A stretch of 64,000 nt of DNA from Calocera cornea HHB12733 (GCA_001632435.1 KV423989.1:64246-128245); one strand, 5' to 3'. Positions 21,743 to 32,518 are shown, numbered from the stretch's first letter. Notes: generated from the sequence alone by a model not told the origin. Numbers and translations: made by a program.

Positions 21743-23638
21743 ATGCCCCTCCCCGCCCCGCTCCGGGCGCTGCAGCCGCTCCCGCTGCGCACGCACATCC
21801 TCGACGGGCTGTCCCTCCTCCCGGGGTCGCGCGAGCTCCACCTCGTCGTCCTCGTCACGCCCCCCCGACGGCATGCGGCCCTCTTCCCATATGCGCGGCC
21901 GAGGGTCCGGGGCTGGGTGCAGGACGTCCTGCTGCTCGTGTTTGAGCGCGGGCAGCAGCAGCAGCACAAGGCATGCACCGTCGCCCTCTCAGCCACGCTC
22001 TACCTCCTCCCCACCACCGCCTCCGCAATCCTCTACATCTCAAAACTAGACACCTCCGGCCTCTCCCCCTCCTCCCTCCCCTCCCCAGCCCCCCTCCTCG
22101 CCCACGCCCTCCTCACCCACCTCGCCCTCCCCGCCCACCGCCCAGCCCCAACCCTCTGGATACACATCTTCGCCCGCGCACAGGGCCAGTACCTCTTCCC
22201 CAATTCCTCCGAGAACGGCGTCAAGCGCGTGCTGGGCGACCAGAGGCTGTGCGCATGGTGGAAGCACATCCTCGACCGCGTCGTGGCCGCCGTCCTGCCT
22301 CATCCCACTGCACTGCCGCTCGAGGCGAATGGCGCGGCTCTGAACGGGCACGCTCCGCCTCAACCCAGCACGTCCGCGACGCAGGAGGAAACCGCGGCGG
22401 TGCACACACCGGCAGCAGCAGACGAGTACGGCGCCTTCTACCTCCTCCCGGGCTACTCAGCACTCGAAGCCGCGCGTCTCCTGTCCCGCACCTCTCGCCC
22501 GCTCCCCTCCGACCCCGCCCCGGCACCCGCTCCACCGCCCATCCACTGGACCTACGGCCACCCCTACTCCCCCTCCCGCCTTTCCGCCCGCGTCCCGCCC
22601 CCCGCGGGGCTCGGCTACGCACAGGGCATCGCCGGCCTCATACCGAGCTTCGAGGACGACCCCAAGACCCGGTTTGTCCAGGAGCTCGCGAGCGACGTCG
22701 ACCCCCTCGCGGCTGTCCCGCGCAAGCGCCCCACCGGCACCGGCTCTCTCAAGTCCGGCCCGGCGTCGCCCAGGAAACGGCAGCGCACGGAGGAGGGCGA
22801 TGCGCCCCCGTCCCGCGGCTCGAGCCAGCGGGCCGACTCTGACCAGAACGTACCCGACGGCAAAGACAGCAAAGAGCCCAAATCGAAGGCGGTCCACGAG
22901 CCCGGGGCGGAGGAGAAGGCGCTGGCGCGAACGGGCGTCGACGAGTTCTGGGAGCTTGTGCCCCATCGGCAGGAGTGCTCTACCGGCGCCGTCACGGCCT
23001 TTTTCGTGCTCGTCTTTCCCCCGCCTCCTGATACGGGGGCAGCAGCTCCCGTTCTGTCGGAGCCCGGCGCACGCTCGACCGGGCCGTCAGGGCCGTTGGA
23101 GCCGGACTCGCACGCAGCCAAACCGCTGAACAGCACCCATCCCCAGCCCCAGCCCCAGGCCCAGCAGCAGCAGCAGAAACCGGACGACCCCACCGCGCCC
23201 GCGCCCCTCGCGGGACAAGTGAGCCCAGCGGTGCTCGGCCGCGTGTGCACGGCCCTGCTCGACCTGGACTTTGGAAGTGTTGAGCGCGGGTACAGGGCGA
23301 GTGCGGTGCTGGACGAGCTGGTCAGGGTGCTTTGTGCGAGTGTGGGCGGGGGCGGCGGGCCGGCGACGGGGGCCACCGCGGGTACAGGGGTGGTACAGGG
23401 TGATGAAGGCGCGGAGAGAGTGCTTGGAGAGGGAGAAGGAGAAGGAGCAGGGGGCGGCGTAGTGCCGGACCGGGGTGAGGCAGAGGCGGAGGACATGTAC
23501 TCAAAGTACATCTCCGCGTCGATCACGCTGCACAACCCGCTCCCGCCGCGGCGGGCCACCGAGCCGCCCGTGCAGCCTCCAGTCGTGAACGTGCTGCAGG
23601 TGAAGAAGAAGCGGCGGCCTGCGCCGGGGACGGGCTGA
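21743..23638 (+). CDS. RTT109: histone acetyltransferase RTT109 (KAT11 family)
   Basis: One uninterrupted exon, about 631 residues, from MPLPAPLRALQPLPLRTHIL. Family features include LWIHIFARAQGQYLFPNS and KRVLGDQRLCAWW, then GLIPSFEDDPKTRFVQEL and DEFWELVPHRQECSTGAV. The fungal Rtt109 enzyme acetylates newly made histone H3 (Lys56 and N-terminal lysines) with the chaperones Asf1 and Vps75, in replication-coupled chromatin assembly. It is longer than the yeast enzyme (436 residues) because of low-complexity inserts, including a Ser/Glu/Lys-rich stretch before VDEFWEL, a Gln run, and a Gly-rich acidic segment near the C-terminus. The upstream in-frame extension to 21518 is rejected because it is promoter-like. 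The C-terminus is basic (KKKRRPAPGTG), possibly a nuclear signal. Confidence 0.85.
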   Translation: MPLPAPLRALQPLPLRTHILDGLSLLPGSRELHLVVLVTPPRRHAALFPYARPRVRGWVQDVLLLVFERGQQQQHKACTVALSATLYLLPTTASAILYISKLDTSGLSPSSLPSPAPLLAHALLTHLALPAHRPAPTLWIHIFARAQGQYLFPNSSENGVKRVLGDQRLCAWWKHILDRVVAAVLPHPTALPLEANGAALNGHAPPQPSTSATQEETAAVHTPAAADEYGAFYLLPGYSALEAARLLSRTSRPLPSDPAPAPAPPPIHWTYGHPYSPSRLSARVPPPAGLGYAQGIAGLIPSFEDDPKTRFVQELASDVDPLAAVPRKRPTGTGSLKSGPASPRKRQRTEEGDAPPSRGSSQRADSDQNVPDGKDSKEPKSKAVHEPGAEEKALARTGVDEFWELVPHRQECSTGAVTAFFVLVFPPPPDTGAAAPVLSEPGARSTGPSGPLEPDSHAAKPLNSTHPQPQPQAQQQQQKPDDPTAPAPLAGQVSPAVLGRVCTALLDLDFGSVERGYRASAVLDELVRVLCASVGGGGGPATGATAGTGVVQGDEGAERVLGEGEGEGAGGGVVPDRGEAEAEDMYSKYISASITLHNPLPPRRATEPPVQPPVVNVLQVKKKRRPAPGTG

Positions 23639-24109
23639 GAGAAGTGTACGGCGGAATGGAATGTTGATTGACTTATAGTACTGATCTTGATGCTGTATTC
23701 CTACGTTATCTAAGGATTGGGTATTTGTTTGCTTATCTACATAGTTATGTATTCGGGAAGTGCCGACGAACTCGGATGCGCTGAAGCACGTGAGTCACGA
23801 GACTTGTCCCTCATCGCCGACCGCACGATCCCTTGGTGCCGTCGCTGATGCTCCAGCGCTCGCAGAGATAGGATTGCGCTTCTTCAGCGCCGCATGGTCC
23901 CCCTCGCATGGGACAACGATGGGATCGACATGAACGCCCGCTGATCTCGGAGGTGTGACGTCACTGGTCAGCATGGCAATGTCGGTCGGTCTATTAATGG
24001 GCTATTGGGCTCGTTGGGCAATCTTAAACGGCGCTCTTATTCCCCTCCTCCCCTCTGTCCTCTTCGTACTCTCCCAAAACTCAGTCTGCCCACAGTTGGC
24101 AACAAGAAC
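23639..24109. other. spacer upstream of methyltransferase B
   Basis: 3' region of RTT109 and promoter of methyltransferase B. A CRE-like TGACGTCA lies at 23956-23963, about 150 bp before the start codon. No gene is seen. Confidence 0.5.
23956..23963. promoter_or_regulatory. CRE-like palindrome TGACGTCA
   Basis: Perfect palindromic site about 150 bp upstream of the methyltransferase B start. It is a possible bZIP binding site; function is inferred only from the motif. Confidence 0.3.
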
Positions 24110-25151
24110 ATGTCCGCCCCGCAAAGTCAGACCGAATCAGCCGAAACAGCCTCCAAGCAGGACACCTTCCGGCAGGGCGTCCTCTCCAAGTGGCCCGAGG
24201 GCGGGGAGGGGTACCACCCCACGGCGGCTGAGCTCGACTTCCTCCGCCGGGCCACGGGGCTCACGGACGAGGCCGGGCTCAGGCGGCACGTCGAGGCGCT
24301 CAGGGAGAAGGCGCTCAACGTCTTCCCCTTCACGTGTATCTTCCTGTACATGTTTGCTACGTGCGTAGCCGCGCTCCTTGCGGTTGGACAGGCCGCATTC
24401 CATTTGCATTTGCGTCTGTGCTGAGTTAGCCGCAGGACGAGCATCAGCCGCCCCGGCGGGTACGGGAAGGCGCTGCTGCTGGGCAAGCAGCGGGAGGGCG
24501 CGATCCTCCTCGACGTCGGTTGTTGCTTTGGCGGCGATGTGAGGATGGCCGCTCTGGACGGGTTCCCCCCCGAGCAGATTGTGGGGACCGATCTGCACGC
24601 AGAGGTGCGCTTCGCACGCGAGGTTTATTCTCGACGGAGCTAATGGGCGCGCAGTTCTGGGACCTTGGCTTCGAGCTGTTTCGCGATAGCAAGGAAACGA
24701 TGCCGGCCACGTTCCTCCCTGGCGACTTCTTTGACCCGTCCTTCCTGTCTCCTACTGCTCCCGGTACGCTGGAATCGACGACCCCGCTCTCCCACGTCAA
24801 GACGCTTACCGAGCTGCACGGCCGAGTCAGCGCGATGCACGCTGCCAACTTCTTCCATCGCGCGAGAAGCAAGCGGAGGCCATCACACGTCTGGCCGAGC
24901 TGATGCTGCTTCAGCCTGGAAGCGTCGCCTTTGGCCACCAGCTAGCGGCGGAGGAAGAGGGGGTTGGGCAGCATCTCGGAAAGTGGGCGCATAATATCGA
25001 AAGCTGGTCGGCGGTGTGGAAGCAGGCGTTGCGTGATGCTGGGTGGAGAGGAGGCATTGACGTGCAGGCTGAGCTTGTGGAAGAGTCGGAGTGGATGAAG
25101 AACTTTGGCGTGGGTACCCACTTGATGTGGTGGACAGTGGAACTGGTATAG
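24110..25151 (+). pseudogene. AusD-type methyltransferase copy B, frameshifted
   Basis: Exons 24110-24360, 24436-24604 and 24655-25151 match copies A and C in order, and exon 2 again has 169 nt. Motif I reads LLDVGCCFGGDVR, followed by IVGTDLHAE and FWDLGFELFRDS. In exon 3, just after FFH at 24858, the frame is lost: the family's Leu-Phe-Ser codons before REKQ are reduced to two bases, a net loss of 7 nt. The original frame then stops at about 24903. The correct frame continues from about 24861 to 25151 with PGSVAFGHQ and GKWAHNIESWSAVW, without other damage. The gene is therefore either a very young pseudogene or a sequencing or assembly error. A truncated protein would lack the last third. 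P450-4 lies about 0.57 kb downstream on the same strand. Confidence 0.8.
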
Positions 25152-25718
25152 ACGAGGTTGGACGGAACAAGACGCATCGCCGATGGCGCAGACAACAATT
25201 GGTAGCGGTTTAGGGTCGATTAGCGGTCCGAAGTGGTAAAGAGCTGGAGTTGAACGTGTGAAAGTAGGGAAACCACCGATAACATGATTCACCTCTGACA
25301 GTTTGAGGCTCGAAATAAGGACACGCACTTGTTCGTCTTCGCACCAAATGGATGTCACCTTTGCTCGAGCCCAGCGAGCACGGTGCACACTGGAACGTTT
25401 ACCACTTCAACCCTCAGCAATCTGGGTTGCGCCAAACTAGTGACTAGAATCAGAAGCGAAGGTAGGGGAGAGCGCCAAAGCTATTATTAGTTAAGCGGGA
25501 ACGTCACAACATATGCGGTACTTCCGACACCATCACTTACGTAAGCTGTTCATTGATGGGCAAGCCGGCACGGCCCTGACCGGGTGAGAACGCGGAGGAT
25601 GGGGCCCCCACTGACTTCACGGAACCCATCAAAACGTTGTCAGCCTGACAAAAAAAGGGGGTACTTAGCAGACTTGTTCGTTCTGTGACTCCTGTCGACC
25701 ATTACGTTACCTGTCAAA
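25152..25718. other. spacer between methyltransferase B and P450-4
   Basis: About 570 bp, presumably terminator of methyltransferase B and promoter of P450-4. An A run at 25650-25655 is followed by GGGGG. No gene is recognised. Confidence 0.5.
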
Positions 25719-27518
25719 ATGCTCTCGCTACCATTCAATCTCTCATGGTCCGTTATACTTATCGGCACAATCTTGCTCTATGGCATTAGTCGTGCTGCTC
25801 AGTACTACCAGGACCGGCGGGTGAGACTGTCCTTAGGCGCTATCCTCGCTCACATGGTGACGGTTTTCTAGAGTACTTCTTTCCTTCCTGGAATGGTATT
25901 CTTAGCCTCGAATTTCTCCCTCCCTGGTGCTCTGCTGCCCGGTAGCGACTGGATCCCAGGACTGATTGTCAACTGGAAGTGGAGGCACACGATGTACAAA
26001 GCGTCTCCAATCGATATGACCAGCATCCTTGGTGTTTTCACCGGCCATCCCGTCTTGATGACCAATTCGCCAGAGGTCTCCAAGCAGATACTTGGGAATA
26101 AAGCTCCATTCGACAAATTCCAGGAGAGTGTGAATAGCTTCGCAGCCTTTGGAGAAAACGTATTCGCCACCATGCAAGAGGATTGGCCGCGACACCGCAA
26201 AGCTGTAGCCCCAGGCTTCAATGGACGACTTTACGCCTCGGTGTGGAACGAAACTGTTAACACATACTATGATTGCATGGCAACGGAGAAGTGGGAGAAA
26301 GAGCCGGAATTCATTATGCCCGCCGTACCGGCGGTCACTTCGAAGGTAGCTCGTCAACCAATGCCCTTCATGCGATCGTCCTCAACGCGCGGCTTCCCTC
26401 CAGTTTGCCCTTTACCTTATTGCTAAATGTGGGTTCGGTATCCACCTTGCGTGGAACGAGGACGTGAGCGAGCGGATCAAGGGCATGTCTCTTCCCGAAT
26501 GCTTCGACGTGACGAGCAGATCCATCCTATTCTTGGCCTTCCTACCGCATTGGACGTATCGTTTGCCAATTCCGGCGTGCGTCGACTTGATTCAACTCCC
26601 TTCCTCTGCTAATCATCATCGCCAGTCTGCGGCGCTTATTCGAAGCTATCAATGTCCTGGAGAGCATCCTCCAAGGCATAATTGACACTCGACGGATAGC
26701 AGGAGCTTCCAATGACAGCGAGTCCAAAGACATCTTCAGCCTTCTTCTGGCCGCGAATGAGAGGGAGAAAGGGAGCAAAGGCGCCCTTTCCGATCGGGAA
26801 TTGGTCAGCAATGTGTTCATATTGCTTCTAGCAGGTCACGGTACGCGAAGTCGACTTTGCACTGGCTTCCCTTACTCATATGCAATCCAGAGACGACTAG
26901 TAAAGCACTTGCGGCAACCCTCGGCGAGCTTGCGTGTCATCCAGAGTATCAACAACGTGCCTATGACGAAGTCGTGGCAGTTATTCCCCATGGAAAGGAC
27001 CCAGTGAGCACACCGTCCTTCGATTTTGGCCGCGCTTTGACTCCTCTCTCAACAGACATATGACGACTGCGATCGCCTGCAGTTTGTTCAGGGATGCTTC
27101 CAGGAGGGTCTGCGCATGTATCGTACACATATTCCAGTTAAAGCGTCGCTCTCCTAGCTTATCTCTGTTGCAGCCCCCGCACTGACAACCTTTCGCCGAC
27201 CCGTCGAGGACACCATCCTGCAAGTACCCAACAAGCAGGGGGTATCTGTACCACTGCAAGTTCCAAAGGGACAGGCTATCGCCATCGATGTCTGCGGCAT
27301 AGCGTACAACGATCGTGTTTATCTGGACCCATACACCTACAAGCCAGAGCGGTGGCTCGACCCTGCAACAGAGCCCCTCCTGGCGTTCTCTTACGGATCG
27401 CGCGTCTGTATCGGCCGCAGATTTACTATGGTAGAAACCACCGCGGTGATTGCCCTGCTCATTAGGGACTACAAGATGGAGCCTGTGCTGCAGGAGGGAC
27501 AGACGGTAGAGCAGTGGC
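25719..27518 (+). pseudogene. cytochrome P450 (P450-4, group II), last exon split by a hAT element
   Basis: The start at 25719 gives MLSLPFNLSWSVILIGT, a membrane anchor, then FLPGMVFLASNF, NWKWRHTMYKASP, the C-helix EDWPRHRKAVAPGF, the I-helix LLLAGH/ETTSKA split by the group intron, the K-helix EGLR, PERW, and the haem loop FSYGSRVCIGRRFT. All splice phases fit up to EGQTVEQW. There the 2779-bp transposon starts inside the final exon; the remaining codons lie at 30306-30396. The haem-binding part is still encoded upstream of the insertion, but the C-terminal strands are replaced by element-encoded residues up to a stop at 27842-27844. FSYGS has Ser where paralogues have Pro. The protein is probably impaired, though a chimeric product is possible. 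Confidence 0.88.
27511..27518. repeat. 8-bp target-site duplication, left copy (GCAGTGGC)
   Basis: GCAGTGGC directly precedes the left terminal repeat of the hAT element and is repeated after its right end at 30298-30305. Eight base pairs is the duplication length of the hAT superfamily. Confidence 0.95.
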
Positions 27519-30297
27519 TAGGGATGGGCGTGGTCCGGTTCAGTTCAGTTTGGTCCAGGACCGGTCCATGGTTTTCGAAGGATACCGGTTCTTGGTTTGG
27601 TCCTGGTTCTGGTCCAGTTCAGGACCGGTCCAGGACTGGTCCAGGACCGGTTCTTGGTATGTATTCAGCTATCTACACCTCGGACAACTGCTCATCTGCC
27701 TCATCGTCCCAGGTCTCCTGGAGAATATCAGCATCAAGCTGTGACCTATGTGCTGCATTCACTGCTTCCCGCTCCTCTTTGGTGAGTGTTGACAGGCGTT
27801 CTTTGCGGTATGCGGTCTTGAGGAACTGCAGAGCTTCAAAGTGAGATGGAGTAAGTCGATTTCGGTTTCGTGTGTCTGTATTGGATGCGCTGCTCCAGAC
27901 ACGTTCAACAGCTGTTGCCGCACCTTGAATAGCAAGATAGTCAAGAGCCATGCGAGAGAGGATTGGGTAGACAGATTGGCGCATATACCAGTACTCAAGT
28001 GCCTCGGGACCACCAGCATCTGGGTGCGGAGTTGGATCTTCCTTGATATAGCGCTGCCATTCACTGGCAGTTGGTTGGCCGGAGTTGTACAAGTCTCCCC
28101 AGACTGGGTTGAGGGACTTCGGCATCTCAACTGGGGCAAGCTGTTGCGGCTTGTAGTTCTTCTCGTATGTCGCCATGAAGGAGCCAAATGCTTGCTGAGC
28201 AAGTGTTTCGTTTGGGTTGCCAGGTACTTTGTCCGACCACCATTTGTTGAGATACCGCATCTTCACGTATGGTGTCAGGATCATTGCAATGGCATATGCA
28301 TCCGTCTTCTCCATCTCGAGATAGTAGATACCAAGCTTTGCAATTCCCGCTTTCAGAACACTGCACATCTCTGGATCGGCCTTGTACTTCCCCTCCTCAA
28401 GCTTCTCCCAGGCGTCCATAGGGTATTCAATTGCAGGTATGGCAAGGTGCAGTGTTGGCTGGCGATCAGCTGATAGGAGTTGCTGTCCTTCGTGGGCAAT
28501 TTCAAGGACTTCGGCAACCTGCTGAATACGCTGCCACCCCTGAGAGGAGATACGGAAGCGTGCCAGCTTCTCAGCATGCTCTGTATACAGGAATACAGCC
28601 TCAAGAGAGGAGCGCAGCTCCAGGGCACGCTTGAGCATGAGATATGTACTCGACCAGCGAGTGCGCACATCCAAGACTAGCTCAAGTGCCCCGGCAATCT
28701 CTCCCTTCTCATCCCGACGCAGTTTTCGTTGGATTGCCTGGGCATTCTGAAAGGCTTCACGTCGGAGTGAAGAGGAGCGAAGTGCAACAATGAGACCTCG
28801 GAGTGCAACAATTGGGTCCTTTAGGTCTTCAGAGCTAAGCTCTACTGCTGTAGCGACAGCTGCATTCTCGTATGCTGGCTTCTGTACTAGCTTCTTGAGC
28901 ATATCTCCCACTGCGAGGTTGTAGATATGCGCCATACACCGGATGTGATTGGACTTGTGGTCGAAAAGGGCTGGGCTGACACCGTGCAGATGGAGCTGGT
29001 CTGTCAGGGCACGCAGCATGGTATCGTTGTTGGAGGCATTATCCGTGGTGATCCAACCAATCTGATTGACCATATCGACCTCTTGCATGAAGGTAAACAG
29101 GGTGTTTGCCAAGTTCTCGCCGGTATGGGAGCCTCGCAGGATGCGGAAGCCAATCAGCTCATCACCCAGGTGCCATGTTCCGTGGCTTGTTATGACATAA
29201 TGAGCTTTGGCGCTAAGATAGGAGCGCATTGACCCATCACTCCAAGCATCAACAGTGATACTCTTCCTCCCAGGTGCAGCCCGGAGACGTGCCTTGATTT
29301 GTGCCTTTTCATAAGCTGCCTCTCGCACAGCAAGTGTGGAGAGAGCCCGGCGGCTGGGTAGGTCTCGAGATGCAGCATCTGGACGGAGTAGGCGGACAAG
29401 CTCAGCAAGCTCTGGTCGTTCCACAGTGGAAAGTGGTAGGTCGAGTGCAGCCACAAGGCGAAGGAGTTTGTGGTGCAGTCTGTCCGGACTATAGCGCTCA
29501 TAGGACTGGACATGGGCATCAAGGCTGGTCTGCTGACTGCTGGCATCGGAGGGTGTCTGACCCAGTCGTGCTTGGTACTTCTTCCAGATCTCTGGGTGAT
29601 GGCGTTCTAGATGGCTGCGGAGGGTGCTGGTTCCAGTCTTCAGGCCCATCTTCCCAGAGGAGGGACGCCAGCCAGGCTTTCTAGCACGTCGCTCTCTATG
29701 ACCCAGTAAGCAGAGTACACAGGAAAGTGTCAGAGGAGGCGCACTGGCAAGCCTTACACCACCGCACACCAGTGCTCCCATCTGGCACTGTGTAGTAGGC
29801 ATGAATCAGAGCCTTTGTCCGCCCAGATTTTGATGCCGGAACCTCAACATCAGAAGGATCACTGAGCTCAGCGGAGCCAGCAGTCCGCTTGCTGCCTGTT
29901 GTCATCTGACTCTTGCCCGTGGTGGGAAACAGTATCTCTACCAAGCAATGAGCATCCACCGGATAGCATGGCACAGTCATATCCATACCATCATCATCCA
30001 ATTCACTGGCAGGGGGGGAACTGAGCGCGCTCTGCACAGACTCTGACATGGCGATGATGCTGGAAGACAGCAGAATCTGACCTTCAATGATGTTATCCAT
30101 GGCCTGACGGAGGAAAGCGCAGGAATTTACCTCCGTATTCTGAACTGGTTCAGGACCGGTCCAGGACCGGTCCAGAACAGTTTCACCTTTTCCAACAATA
30201 CCGGTTCTGGTTCTGGTTCTGGTTTAAGAACCGGACCACAACCAAACCGGAGAACCGCGGTCCTCATAGTCCAGTTCAGGACCACGCCCATCCCTAG
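27519..30297 (-). mobile_element. hAT-superfamily DNA transposon, apparently complete (2779 bp)
   Basis: The ends are perfect 18-bp inverted repeats: TAGGGATGGGCGTGGTCC at 27519-27536 and its complement at 30280-30297. They are flanked by the 8-bp duplication GCAGTGGC. Subterminal regions on both sides hold repeated GGACCGGTCC palindromes (27558, 27622, 30153, 30164) and variants of CAGGACCGG and CCGGTTCTGG, as expected of transposase-binding arrays. Inside is one two-exon transposase gene on the minus strand with no stop or frameshift. Identical terminal repeats, an intact target duplication and an open transposase indicate a recent and possibly autonomous insertion. It sits in the last exon of P450-4. 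Confidence 0.95.
27673..30100 (-). CDS. hAT transposase with BED zinc finger
   Basis: Two exons, 30100-29745 and 29695-27673, joined over a 49-nt intron (GTGCGC...CATAG), give about 792 residues. An acidic, Ser-rich N-terminus precedes a BED-type zinc finger split by the intron: WCKAC in exon 1 and STLRSHLERHHPEIW in exon 2. The RNase H-like core includes ITVDAWSD and IGWITTDNASN. The C-terminal hAT dimerisation region contains ILSRMALDYLAIQGAA and ERVWSSAS. The frame is fully open. Translation could start instead at 30049 (MSESVQSAL). It would cut and paste the surrounding element by binding its terminal and subterminal repeats. Confidence 0.92.
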
Positions 30298-30305
30298 CAG
30301 TGGCA
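30298..30305. repeat. 8-bp target-site duplication, right copy (GCAGTGGC)
   Basis: Second copy of GCAGTGGC, directly after the right terminal repeat. Removing the element and one copy restores the reading frame of P450-4. Confidence 0.95.
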
Positions 30306-30396
30306 TACGGCGTGGGTGGACAACGTCGAGGCTACGATCGGGTTCGGTCACAAGAGCTTCCCGTTGAAGATGACGCGCCGTAGCCGCGTCAAATAA
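30306..30396 (+). pseudogene. displaced 3' end of P450-4
   Basis: In the frame of P450-4 this stretch encodes the expected C-terminus (AWVDNVEATIGFGHKSF, then PLKMTRR) and a TAA at 30394-30396. It matches the C-termini of P450-2 and P450-3 (AWVDHTE ... VGFGHKQFPLK). It is cut off from its gene by the hAT element and has no start of its own. Confidence 0.9.
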
Positions 30397-30547
30397 ACAA
30401 TATACACAGGTATCGACCAGTTTTTACCCACTCACCACTCTATATACTACCGCTCACCAGTCTATATAAATAAGTGTCTATATCATCCGGCCCTTCTACA
30501 GGGCAAAACCGTCGCTCGCAAGACATTGACTCGGTGTTCAGCCAGCC

Positions 30548-31336
30548 TCATGCCTTGAGCGTCATGTTCAGCGCAGCGGCCCCCGCATCCCGGCGCACTG
30601 AATACTCCATCCTTTCCTTTTGCGCAATAGCCGTATGGGTGACGATGATCTGATCCAAGATGTCGAGTGCCTCGCGGTTGACGAGCAGCCCGCCAGACCG
30701 GGTGTATCGGATGAACAGGCCGCCCTTGTCTCGGATGTCCCTGACCATCTTGACATCGTTGATATCGATGAGCTGCCATGACAGAGTGGTTAGCGCTCTT
30801 CGATGCGGCCGTTGAGATAGTGCTTACCTCGAAGTGGTCTTCAAGGGGCTTTCCGGGTTGGCTCGCCCATTGCCATGTGTATTCTTGCCCCTTAACTTGG
30901 AATGTCCGCTTTCTATCAATCCTCATTACGATCAGTTGCCTTACTAGGAGAACATACCCCTCCCTTACACTTGCGAGCTCCGATCTAGTGTAAATGAAGG
31001 TCCTTTCAGATACTCCCACATCTTGGTCTTCTCCCCGTGACTCCATTGTAGCTCCGAGTGGTCGTCCTCATAATGCTTCCAATCGATCTTCGCAACCTCC
31101 GTCTCAGATCCATTCTCAACCCGGGTTATAGTCGTGATGTCCGAACCAAACAACGGCATTGTCGACTTTGTCACAACGGTGTACGACACCGGGCCGTCTT
31201 CTTCGGTGATAACGCGTTTCAGCGGGTCGGACCCGGAAAAGGCGAGGCGTTTTGCATAGGCGAAATCAGGCGCGAGCTGGGCGAGGTCGAACTCGTGCTC
31301 GCTCTCAGCTTCGTTTTCGGACTTGAGCAGCCCCAT
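30548..31336 (-). CDS. DUF6593-like (tubby C-terminal-like) protein
   Basis: Three exons (31336-30969, 30912-30828, 30772-30548) give about 225 residues. The order of short beta-strand segments resembles the basidiomycete DUF6593 family: LAFSGSDPLKRVITEEDG, VSYTVVTKS, ITTITRVENG, EVAKIDWKHYEDD, then RTFQVKGQEYTWQW and ALDILDQIIVTHTAIAQ. Molecular function of the family is unknown. The donor GTAAGG at 30968 was chosen over GTGTAAG two bases earlier because only it keeps the next exon open. An ATG four codons upstream (31348) is also possible. The protein has no membrane segment. It lies just downstream of the displaced P450-4 end, tail to tail with it. Confidence 0.6.
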
Positions 31337-32220
31337 TGAACGTCGCACAAAGGAGTGTTGTGGGAGGAATAATAGTTAACTACAGTGCCAGCGTTACTTG
31401 ATTCACGGAACTGACGTCATCATGGCGGTCTTCATTGGAATCGGCCAGGGTCCTTGAAATCGATCTGCCGAAGATGATTCGCGATCGGCGTCAATCAAGG
31501 TGGTTGCGCTCAGCGGTTGCATCTTGAACGCCGGTGATATATAACCCGCACCGAACGGCACTGATCGCACTAGTTCAGAGGGTTGCACAGACTCATGATA
31601 ATTTTGCTTATCCAGCTTCATACGCTTCCGTCTTATATCGCCCCCCCCCCCCCACGCCAATGGCCAACAGACACGCATCAACGTCAACAGGAACCGTCGG
31701 GAAAATCGAAACAACGGGAAACCACTTCGTTGATGGCTGATCCGCGCTCTGCCCCACAGGCGGAGCCCCGCGTGTTCTTGTGCGATCCACCTTCTGCAAT
31801 GCGTACTACAGCCATCCAATTCAGGAAGTCAATCCTGTCTCGCGGGAAACGGTGAGGATCGTCGATGCCGCATCTGAAGCGAGACCGCTGCCACCCCAAG
31901 GAAGGTTCCCGATCGAAGGCGCACACATCCATCGATCGCGCCCTCGCGCCCGCGACACGGCCCAACCTGCCTCTAGCTCCTCACGATCGGCTTTCGTCAT
32001 GCCGGTTCTAGGCTATGTAGGAAACGAAATGGAAGTGCAGCGGCGCGCGATTGACTCGCTCGCCCGCGTCAACTTGGTTGGTGATGTACGTCATACAAGA
32101 GTCGTCCAGCAACACCGTAGGGTATAAGATCCTCGCACTTCACCGGCTACGCTCCGCAACGCAATACCCCCGCACCCCGTTTGATCCAACCCAATAGCCT
32201 ACCCGGCCAACCCCTCAACC
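31337..32220. other. divergent promoter region, no gene recognised
   Basis: Lies between the DUF6593-like gene (minus) and a small gene (plus). It contains a 13-nt C run at 31641-31653 and several short frames without domains. A small spliced gene on the plus strand around 31730-32130 cannot be ruled out but is not supported. Confidence 0.4.
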
Positions 32221-32518
32221 ATGTCCTCCACCGACTTCGCGTCCAACGCCGACCCCGAGTCTGCCGTCGACTATCGCAAGGAGGACGCCGAGGCGACCCA
32301 GTCCGAGCAGACTGGCAAGATCCCCCAGTGTTCGTACTCGCTACCTCCTCCCTCGCACATTGTGTGCTGACCGCGCTCCAGCTGAAGTTGATGCGCTTGG
32401 AGGAGAGTCGAATTACGTCGACGGGTACACGAGAGGGAAGAAGGTGGACGCGTACAAGCAGGAGCGCGCGGTTGACGAGGCCGTTGAAGGAGCGACGGCC
32501 CAGGATGAGGGCATGTAA
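32221..32518 (+). CDS. small hydrophilic protein
   Basis: Two exons (32221-32329 and 32382-32518, 52-nt intron) encode about 81 residues from MSSTDFASNADPESAVDYRK. The product is acidic and charged with no hydrophobic segment (KVDAYKQERAVDEAVEGA near the C-terminus). It could be a disordered stress-type protein; I do not know the family. The intron donor GTTCGT is weak, but splicing at phase 1 gives one clean frame ending in TAA, whereas the unspliced frame stops inside the intron. Confidence 0.55.

Noticed and set aside
22615..23559. 314-codon minus-strand frame
   Set aside because: Antisense to RTT109, Ser/Ala/Pro-rich, no domain.
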